From Actinoallomurus soli (GTDB lineage Bacteria > Actinomycetota > Actinomycetes > Streptosporangiales > Streptosporangiaceae), in contig NZ_JAMXMV010000012.1 in NCBI RefSeq assembly GCF_024055715.1, forward strand, positions 1 through 64,000: DNA of 64,000 bases. Direction: 5' to 3'. A program made the translations under genes and the position numbers. Below are positions 57,932 to 64,000 of the stretch, piece by piece. Within the stretch, counting starts at the first letter, position 1, and the number at the start of each line of letters is the position of its first letter. Under the pieces are notes generated by a model that was not told the origin of the DNA, made no database searches, and saw only the letters and a list, made by a program, of their open reading frames with translations.

Positions 57932-60900
57932 TCAGCCGGTGACCGTCACCTCGATCCTCCCGGACACGCCGCCGCTGGTGACCGAGACGGTCGCGGTGCC
58001 CGTGCGACGGGCGGTGATGATCCCCGTCTCCGGATCGACCCTGACCACCCGCGTGTCGCTGGACGACCAGACGTGCGAGGCCGGGTCGGCGATCGGGAGC
58101 GTCAGCGCGGGCTGGTCGTCCCCGCCGACGGCCGTGCCGGTCGCCGTGAGCCGGCCCGAGTCGCCCTTTCGCAGGGAGGACGGGCCGGTGACCGCGATGG
58201 ACGCCAGCACCGGCTCGACGGTGAACCCGATGCGGCCGGACGGGCCGACGTGGATCAGACCGAAGTTGTAGAAGCCGCCCTGATCCGCCGGCGCGTACGC
58301 GGGCATGCCGAGATCGGCGAAGGTGAACTGCGGAACGCCGTCGGCCGAGGGCTGTCCGAGCGGGTCGAGGATCTTCTCGGCGAAGCCGCGGGCGTGGCCG
58401 TACAGCATGATCACGTGAGTGCCGCGGTGCGTCTGCTGGTACCGCTGGATCAGCCGCACGTACATCCGCGCCTCCCACCGGTCGCCGAACTGGCTGTTCG
58501 CGGCCGGATGCGGGTCGTACGCCGGCATGTGCGTCACCACGAGCACCGCCGGGGAGCGGTTGCCGGTGAGCTGCCGGACCAGCCAGGGGAACTGCGCCTC
58601 GGCGGGGTTCTGGAAGGCGTCGGACGACTGCAGGCTGCCGTGCGCGTTGTCGGTCACGATGACGTTCGCGGGCCCGGAGGTGTAGGCGTAGTGGGTCTCG
58701 CCGAAGACCTTCGCGAAGTTCCCGTTCTCCGGCACCGCGCCCTGGCTGATCTCGTGGTTGCCGACGATGTCCCGGTACGGGACGCCGAGCGCGGCCATCT
58801 TCTGCCGGGCGAACTGCAGGTCGGGCAGTTCCCCGTCATCGGACATGTCGCCGAGGAGCTGCGCCCGGTCGGGCTTCAGCGCGGGGACCCGCTTCGCGAT
58901 GGCGTCCATGACATCGGCGCTCGCCGAGCCCGGGTCCGACGCGACGAGGTGGGCGTCGTCCCCGGTGAGGAGCGTCGTGCCCTTCTTGTGGAAGTCGTCC
59001 GCGCTCTCCTCGTACGTCAGCCAGGACGGGTTCTTCGGTATGGCCGTGTACGGCGGCGCGACGACCGGGCGCGGGGAGTACAGCGCCTGCAGTCCGCTGA
59101 CGTTCAGCGTGCCGCTCATCGTGGTCGCCGCGTTGATGCCGAGGAAGTCGATGAAGTTGATCTTCAGCGGGAACTTCATCGTCGACGGCAGCGCGGCGAC
59201 GACGAGCCGCCAGTCCTTCCAGGTGACCGTCGTCGGGTAGAGGGTCGTCGTGAGGCCGTCGGCGCCGATATAGGACTCCGCCAGATTGATGCCGCTGCCG
59301 TCACCCTTGATCCACAGGCCGATGCCGGTGGGGTTCTTGCCCTCCGCGTCGGCCCCGGCCTGCAGCGTCGTCTTCGAGGACAGGACGAGCTGCTTGACCC
59401 CCTGCCCGGCGGGCACGGTGTACGTGAGCTGGAGCGAGCCGGAGGCGGTGGATCCGGGCGGCACGACGCCGGAGGCCAGGCTCGTCTGCGCCGGCTGACC
59501 GGTGGTGTTGCGCAGGTTCCAGTTGCCGACGTCGCTCATGTCGTCGATGACCTTGGAGACGCTGCCCACCGCGACGGTCGTGCTCGCCGACACTCCGCCC
59601 GACTCGGCGGTCACCGTGGCCAGGCCGCCCTTGGCGGCCGACGCGGTGAACGTCCCGTGCGCGTCGATGGTGCCCAGGTCGGACGGGCTGACCGTCCACC
59701 GGGCCACCTCCGCGGGGACGGGTACGGAGCCGTCGCCGGTGAGGGTGAACTGCTGGACCGACCCGTTGATGAGGTCCGGCTGGTCCGGGCTGATCGTCAG
59801 CGAGTGCAGCCGGTCGAGGACGCGCAGGGGCTCGGTCGCGGTCGCACGGCCGTTCCGGGCGACGATCTCTCCGGTGCCGGCGCGGTTCACGGTGAGCCGG
59901 CCGTTCTGCCACGAGCCGAGGGACGACGGCACGACCGTGACCTGCGTGGCGCCGGCGGCGGGGTTCTGTTCGGCGTCGGTCGCGTACACCGGGACGTCGA
60001 CGGTCGCGCCGGGCACGGTGGTGACCGGCGTTCCGCCGTTGATGACGACCTTGCGCGCCGAACCGGCGGTGCCGGCCGTGGAGTAGACGAAGATGCCGTT
60101 CGCGACCGCGCGCTCGTGGCCGTCCGAGGGCGTGTTCATGACGGAGAGCCGGCCGTCGCCGGGCTTGCGCGCGACGAGTTCGCTCGAACCGCCGCCGTCG
60201 AACAGGATGGCGTCGTACGCGCCGTGGTCGAGCAGGTAGCCGGTGGCCTCGTCGGGTGTGACGCCGGACGCCCCGGTCGGGCCGGTACGCCCGTCGAGGA
60301 CGACGAACGTCGCGTGCCGGCCGTCCTTGCTCAGGCCGACGGCGGTCTCCGGGTTGCGGCTGGGGTTCTTGCCGCCGGGTGGAGTGCCCACCGGGTCCTT
60401 GTACGCCGCGCCGTCCTTCACCAGGACGGTGGCGCCGCTGACCATCGTGGTCAGGGCGGGGGCCTTCTCCTCGATGGTCAGGATGTCGCCCACGTGGACG
60501 TTCGCGGCGAGCCACTGGCCGCCCGCGCCGGCCCCGGCCAGGCTCTCCTGCCCGGCGGTCAGGCGGGGTACCGAGGTGACGCCGGACGTGACAGCGTCGA
60601 CCGTGAGACGGCCCCCGGCGGCGTGGCCGGTGACGACCGTCGCCGCGGCCACCGCCGTCGGACCGCCGAGGTCGGGGGTCAGCCGGCTGATCCCCCCGGC
60701 CGCGACGTCGGTGACGGTGTTCACGGACGTGATGGCGTGGCTCGTCCCGCCGTCGGTGACGGTGCCGCTGTAGGTCTGCGGGCCGATGACCATCGAGCCG
60801 TCCGGCTTGACGCCGAGGATGGCGTTGAAGTTCGGCTGCGGGCTCTTGAGCAGGCGGCCGTTCGCCATGATCCCGCCGATCGGCCGGCCGGTGGCGTTGA

Positions 60901-61282
60901 TGTCGAAGTAGTCGCCGTTGATGCCGGCCACCGCGCCCGTACGCGTCCCCATGGAGGTGAGGGTCTCGTCCGAGGGGTAGGTGATCTGGTCTCCCGCCTC
61001 GACGGCGCCGATCCGTACGTTCGGGTCGGACAGGTCGACGTCGAGCACCTGCGTATGCTGGCGGCCGCCCACGGCGTCGTAGGTCTCGGAGTACTCGGCG
61101 ACCCCGTGGGTGATCGGGTTCGACTCCGTCCGGCTCTGGTCGACGACGAGCGGCCAGTTGTCAGGGGTCTTGGGGAGCCAGGGCCCCGTCGCCGCGTCGG
61201 CACGTGGGGTGAGCCCGGCCGCCATGGTCGCGGTGACCACGGCGGTCAGGCCGATTCTGATGAGACGGTTCGCCGTTCGCAC
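57932..61282 (-). CDS. Secreted phosphodiester glycosidase / metallophosphoesterase fusion
   Basis: The 1116-residue exported protein has a signal peptide (cut after ADA near residue 30). A NAGPA-type phosphodiester glycosidase domain (about 60-415) carries GINGDYFD and AILFDGGGSSEL. Bacterial Ig-like (Big_2) segments and a beta-sandwich (about 415-730) come next. A calcineurin-like metallophosphoesterase domain (about 730-1020) carries LLGDMSDDG, VGNHEIS, VVTHMPAYDP and YGHARGF, and a final Big_2 domain ends the protein. The first phosphoesterase metal motif is weak. It could unwrap sugar-1-phosphodiesters of cell-wall glycopolymers in two steps. Start GTG at 61282, GGGAGG upstream. Confidence 0.88.
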   Translation of the reverse strand: MRTANRLIRIGLTAVVTATMAAGLTPRADAATGPWLPKTPDNWPLVVDQSRTESNPITHGVAEYSETYDAVGGRQHTQVLDVDLSDPNVRIGAVEAGDQITYPSDETLTSMGTRTGAVAGINGDYFDINATGRPIGGIMANGRLLKSPQPNFNAILGVKPDGSMVIGPQTYSGTVTDGGTSHAITSVNTVTDVAAGGISRLTPDLGGPTAVAAATVVTGHAAGGRLTVDAVTSGVTSVPRLTAGQESLAGAGAGGQWLAANVHVGDILTIEEKAPALTTMVSGATVLVKDGAAYKDPVGTPPGGKNPSRNPETAVGLSKDGRHATFVVLDGRTGPTGASGVTPDEATGYLLDHGAYDAILFDGGGSSELVARKPGDGRLSVMNTPSDGHERAVANGIFVYSTAGTAGSARKVVINGGTPVTTVPGATVDVPVYATDAEQNPAAGATQVTVVPSSLGSWQNGRLTVNRAGTGEIVARNGRATATEPLRVLDRLHSLTISPDQPDLINGSVQQFTLTGDGSVPVPAEVARWTVSPSDLGTIDAHGTFTASAAKGGLATVTAESGGVSASTTVAVGSVSKVIDDMSDVGNWNLRNTTGQPAQTSLASGVVPPGSTASGSLQLTYTVPAGQGVKQLVLSSKTTLQAGADAEGKNPTGIGLWIKGDGSGINLAESYIGADGLTTTLYPTTVTWKDWRLVVAALPSTMKFPLKINFIDFLGINAATTMSGTLNVSGLQALYSPRPVVAPPYTAIPKNPSWLTYEESADDFHKKGTTLLTGDDAHLVASDPGSASADVMDAIAKRVPALKPDRAQLLGDMSDDGELPDLQFARQKMAALGVPYRDIVGNHEISQGAVPENGNFAKVFGETHYAYTSGPANVIVTDNAHGSLQSSDAFQNPAEAQFPWLVRQLTGNRSPAVLVVTHMPAYDPHPAANSQFGDRWEARMYVRLIQRYQQTHRGTHVIMLYGHARGFAEKILDPLGQPSADGVPQFTFADLGMPAYAPADQGGFYNFGLIHVGPSGRIGFTVEPVLASIAVTGPSSLRKGDSGRLTATGTAVGGDDQPALTLPIADPASHVWSSSDTRVVRVDPETGIITARRTGTATVSVTSGGVSGRIEVTVTG

Positions 61283-61334
61283 GGCGCCTCCCGGTGATGA
61301 GATGAAGCGAAACCTCTGCACCTCACCAGAAAGA

Positions 61335-61364
61335 TATTTACGGGAGACGACGACTCGACGGCAA
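61335..61364 (-). promoter_or_regulatory. Sigma-70-type promoter of the phosphodiester glycosidase gene
   Basis: On the minus strand TTGCCG (61364-61359) and TAAATA (61340-61335) are 18 bases apart. The start would be near 61328, about 46 bases before the GTG. Confidence 0.6.
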
Positions 61365-61367
61365 GAT

Positions 61368-61400
61368 CCTTACCGACCGATGCATGATCGAGCGGTAAGG
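61368..61400. promoter_or_regulatory. Inverted repeat between MarR and the glycosidase promoter
   Basis: CCTTACCG (61368-61375) and CGGTAAGG (61393-61400) frame a 17-base centre containing ATGCAT. It overlaps the region just upstream of the -35 above and lies 11 bp past the MarR stop. It may be the MarR terminator or an operator. Confidence 0.45.
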
Positions 61401-61410
61401 CGAGGACCGG

Positions 61411-61884
61411 TCAGCGGTCGACGGTCACCTCGAACAGCCGTTGCAACAGGGCGTGCAGAGAGGTCCGCTCGTCGCCGGTCAGTCCGGCGAGCATGTCCCG
61501 CTCGATGACCTCGCCCGCGCGGCGCAGGGTCCCGGCCGTGGTGCGGCCCTCCGCGGTGAGCCTGATCGTGTGGCGGCGCCGGTCGGCGGGGTCCCGGGTC
61601 CGCTCGATCAGCCCGCGGCGCTCCAGGAAGTCGACCACCGAGACGGCGTTCCGCGGGTCCACGCCGATCAGCTCGGCGAGGTGCTGCTGATGCGTGACCT
61701 TCACGGCCTCCAAGGTCATCAGTGCCCCGTAGTGATGCGGCGTCATGCCGTGCTCGGTCAGCATGCGCGCCCATCGCCGCCGCGACTCGGCACCGAGCCG
61801 GGTCAGCAGATAGCCCGTGCCGGCGCGGAACTCAGGCGGTGTAGCGGAAACACTCCCTGCTGGTTCGTGGCTTTTGTCCGCCAT
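61411..61884 (-). CDS. MarR-family transcriptional regulator
   Basis: The 157-residue winged-helix regulator has recognition region HQQHLAELIGVDPRNAVSVVDFLERRGLIERTRDPADRRRHTIRLT. It probably represses its neighbours until a small ligand binds. It is flanked by the phosphodiester glycosidase (downstream, same strand) and the permease (divergent). The ATG at 61884 has no Shine-Dalgarno, but TATGAT lies seven bases upstream (leaderless). Longer starts at 61941 lack support. Confidence 0.9.
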   Translation of the reverse strand: MADKSHEPAGSVSATPPEFRAGTGYLLTRLGAESRRRWARMLTEHGMTPHHYGALMTLEAVKVTHQQHLAELIGVDPRNAVSVVDFLERRGLIERTRDPADRRRHTIRLTAEGRTTAGTLRRAGEVIERDMLAGLTGDERTSLHALLQRLFEVTVDR

Positions 61885-61914
61885 GCTGACGATCATACGC
61901 TCTTGCGGACATTC

Positions 61915-61925
61915 ACCATGATGGT
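61915..61925. promoter_or_regulatory. Possible MarR operator
   Basis: An 11-bp odd-centred palindrome ACCATGATGGT lies just upstream of the MarR -10 (61892-61897) in the divergent region. CATGGCCAATGG follows nearby. This is the kind of site a MarR dimer could use for autoregulation. Confidence 0.35.
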
Positions 61926-62029
61926 CATAGTTCATGGCCAATGGTAGGAGACAACGACGTTCTCACGCGTTACGGTCTGCACTGGCGATCAATGACATGA
62001 GTTCAGAGCGGAAGAACGCGGAGCGGACG

Positions 62030-64000
62030 ATGGCCCCTCACCCCCCGGCGCCACCCGTCACAGGCCGACCCGTCACCGGCCGGCCCCCTGCCGGCCGATA
62101 TCGCGGCGCCGGTCTGCTGCTGACCCTCCCCGCCGCCCTCCTGGCGCTCATCACCCTGATCGTGCCGACCGGCCAGACGATCGTGAAGAGTTTCCAGAGG
62201 TCCCAGCTCTTCGGCCGTTCCCACGATTTCGTCGGCCTCGACAATTACTTCAACGTCCTCAAGCAGGGTGACGTCTGGCGCGCGTTCGGCTTCTCGGTCC
62301 TGCTCGCCATCGTCCCGGTCATCGTCGCCGTGCTGATCGGCCCGGCGCTCGCCGCGGCCCTGGACGGGGCGGGAACGTGGCCCCGGCGGGTCGGCCGCGT
62401 CCTGCTGTCCCTGCCGCTCGTGGTCTTCTCCCCGGTGGCGGTCGCCGTCGCCTGGCACCTGGGACAGGCCGGCGCCGGGGGGAACGGAATCGCGAGGATC
62501 TTCGGCCGGATCGACAGCCCCGACAAGGCGTTCGCCGTCATCCCGCTGATCACGGCGGCGGCCACGTTCGGCGTGGTGTGCGGCCTGGCGCTGCTGGTCT
62601 TCCTGCCGGTCCTGCGCGGCCGCCGCGAAGGCCGGCGGATCACCCCGGCCATGCTCGCGGTCGCGTCGGTCGTCGCGCTCGCGGTGATCGCGACGAGCCT
62701 GCAGGCGTTCACCTTCCCGGCGGTGCTCGGCGACTCGCGGCGCTCGGTCGGTCCCGTCGGCCTGGGATACGGCAGGGCCTTCCGCCTGGCCGAACTGGGC
62801 CTCGGTTCGGCCCAGGACACCATCGTCGGCCTGATCCTGGCGGCCCTCGGCGTGGCCGCGGCCCTCATCGCGATCAGAACGGGCCTCGGCGTCAAGCTCG
62901 CCCCGGCACCCCCGCGCGGAACTCCGGAGCCCGGCCCGCGCCCGGACGCCGGCCGGTCGGCGATCGGGCTGCTGGCCGTGGTCGTCGTCCTGATCCTCAC
63001 CGTCCTGGCCTCCTGGCCCTGGCTCTCCGCGCTGTTCTCCCACGGCTCCGGCGGCTCGGCCCACGACTCCACGGCCCGCCTCTACCTGAACACGTGGATC
63101 CCGCCGCTGCTGGGCGCGATCGTCTCCGTCGGCGCGGCGTTCCTGGCGGCACTGGGCATCGGCGGCCTCCGCCCGCTCGGCCGCCGCAGCGAGTGGCTCC
63201 TCCTGCCGTTCGCCCCGTGGCTGTTCGTCGGCATCGGCCCGCTCGCCATCGCCGACTACCAGAACGAGCGCGACCTCGACCTCCTCGGGAAGTTCCCCGC
63301 GCTGATCTCGCCGATCCTCGTGAGCGTCCCCGCCCTGTTCATCCTGACGCTGTTCTGCCGGAGACACGCGGCCCGGTGGCGGGCGCAACGCGCCGCCGGC
63401 GCCCCGGCCGGCCCATCGTTCTTCGCCACGGTCGTCGTCCCGGCGCTGCCCCTGGCGGGCCTGCTCGCCGGCGCGATCACCCTGATCGGAGCACAGGGCC
63501 TGCTGTGGCCGTCCATCGCCGGCGACGGCCCCGGCAACCAGACGGCGCCGCTCGAGCTGATCATCCGCGTCGAGCAGACCTTCGGCACCAACACCGGGAC
63601 CGGACTGACGACGCCGATCGTCGTGGTCGTCCTGGCGCTCATCGCGCTGGCCGCGCTGCAGATCCTCTATCTCGACCGGCTCGTCATCACGACCGGCCCC
63701 GACGAGGAGGCCCTCGGAACCGTGCCGCCGTTCCAGCCCGCAGGACCACCCGTCCCGGTCCCAGGCCCCGGCCTCCCGCCGCCCACCGGGCCGTCATTCC
63801 CGTTGCCTCCCCCGCCCGGTTACGGCCCACCGCCCTCGTACGGGCCTCCCCCCGGCTACGCACCTCCACCGGGGTACGCGCCGCCGCCCGGCGGGCCGCC
63901 CCCTTCGCCCGCACCCACGACGCGCCCGGCCGATCCGGAGCCGGAGCCGCCGGCGGATCCGGAGGGCGCTCCCGAGATGCGGACGAGAAGCGATGGGGAG
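62030..64000 (+). CDS. MalF-type ABC sugar transporter permease, partial (runs off right edge)
   Basis: The frame is open to base 64000, so the 657 codons visible are incomplete. Multiple hydrophobic helices begin near residue 28 (GAGLLLTLPAALLALITLIVP). After the first comes the MalF/UgpA-like loop IVKSFQRSQLF...FVGLDNYFNVL. About ten or more helices are seen, more than a usual six-helix permease. The cytoplasmic C-terminal tail is rich in PPPGY/PPPSY repeats. The ATG at 62030 has GGAG six bases upstream; another in-frame ATG is at 61997. Divergent from MarR, which probably controls it. Confidence 0.8.
   Translation, partial: MAPHPPAPPVTGRPVTGRPPAGRYRGAGLLLTLPAALLALITLIVPTGQTIVKSFQRSQLFGRSHDFVGLDNYFNVLKQGDVWRAFGFSVLLAIVPVIVAVLIGPALAAALDGAGTWPRRVGRVLLSLPLVVFSPVAVAVAWHLGQAGAGGNGIARIFGRIDSPDKAFAVIPLITAAATFGVVCGLALLVFLPVLRGRREGRRITPAMLAVASVVALAVIATSLQAFTFPAVLGDSRRSVGPVGLGYGRAFRLAELGLGSAQDTIVGLILAALGVAAALIAIRTGLGVKLAPAPPRGTPEPGPRPDAGRSAIGLLAVVVVLILTVLASWPWLSALFSHGSGGSAHDSTARLYLNTWIPPLLGAIVSVGAAFLAALGIGGLRPLGRRSEWLLLPFAPWLFVGIGPLAIADYQNERDLDLLGKFPALISPILVSVPALFILTLFCRRHAARWRAQRAAGAPAGPSFFATVVVPALPLAGLLAGAITLIGAQGLLWPSIAGDGPGNQTAPLELIIRVEQTFGTNTGTGLTTPIVVVVLALIALAALQILYLDRLVITTGPDEEALGTVPPFQPAGPPVPVPGPGLPPPTGPSFPLPPPPGYGPPPSYGPPPGYAPPPGYAPPPGGPPPSPAPTTRPADPEPEPPADPEGAPEMRTRSDGE

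Noticed and set aside
1-64000. Many long frames opposite or across real genes
   Set aside because: They are by-products of high GC: Arg/Pro/Ala-rich, without family motifs or ribosome sites, and overlap well-supported genes.

Overview
The window is 64 kb of very GC-rich chromosome from an actinomycete. GC is strongly elevated at third codon positions, starts are often GTG or TTG, and several transcripts look leaderless. Actinobacteria-restricted families are present: DUF3107, DUF3117, CU044_5270, mycosin, a MiaE_2-type ferritin-like protein and a stand-alone Ku/ligase/polymerase set. Gene content and CU044_5270 point to a non-Streptomyces actinomycete, perhaps Thermomonosporaceae or Streptosporangiales; that placement is inference. 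No tRNA, rRNA, IS element, integrase or CRISPR array was seen.

Layout. 1-2.5 kb: an orphan mycosin pair and an alkyltransferase-like gene whose 3' end is tandemly duplicated. 2.7-6.5 kb: moeZ, an alpha/beta hydrolase and a DEAD-box helicase. 6.8-10 kb: non-homologous end joining (Ku divergent from separate ligase and polymerase genes). 10-18.5 kb: oxidoreductase, small acidic protein, TetR, DUF3107, GlsB-like protein, Ser/Thr kinase, MiaE_2 protein and a second DEAD helicase that probably starts at CTG. 18.5-33.6 kb: mainly housekeeping enzymes, an ECF41-type sigma next to a carboxymuconolactone decarboxylase, a RecB-like nuclease with a degenerate metallo-beta-lactamase, a LysE exporter, a secreted PhoX-like protein, a secreted beta-propeller and a second ECF sigma/CU044_5270 pair.

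33.7-43.4 kb is the envelope-stress locus. It holds an MgtE-like CBS protein, DUF1003, Mrp, a GH16 lipoprotein, TatB, HtrA, an RseB-like protein, a zinc anti-sigma factor, SigE and a divergent O-methyltransferase, in an order recalling the mycobacterial sigE-rseA-htrA-tatB region. The SigE to anti-sigma junction is unusual: three 68-bp tandem repeats each encode a 23-residue peptide with its own ribosome binding site. All are chained by ATGA start/stop overlaps from the sigma gene into the anti-sigma gene. A GGAAC-N17-CGTT promoter suggests SigE autoregulation.

44-51.5 kb is an apparent exopolysaccharide operon: a UDP-N-acetylhexosamine-type dehydrogenase, a hyaluronan-synthase-like processive glycosyltransferase, three CE4 deacetylases and a membrane-anchored jelly-roll protein. 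It sits behind a relatively AT-rich leader. 51.5-64 kb: leucyl aminopeptidase, DUF3117, an enoyl-CoA hydratase, a Nudix hydrolase, two convergent cytochromes P450 whose stop codons abut, a 1116-residue secreted phosphodiester glycosidase/metallophosphoesterase fusion, a MarR regulator, and a permease-like gene running off the right edge.
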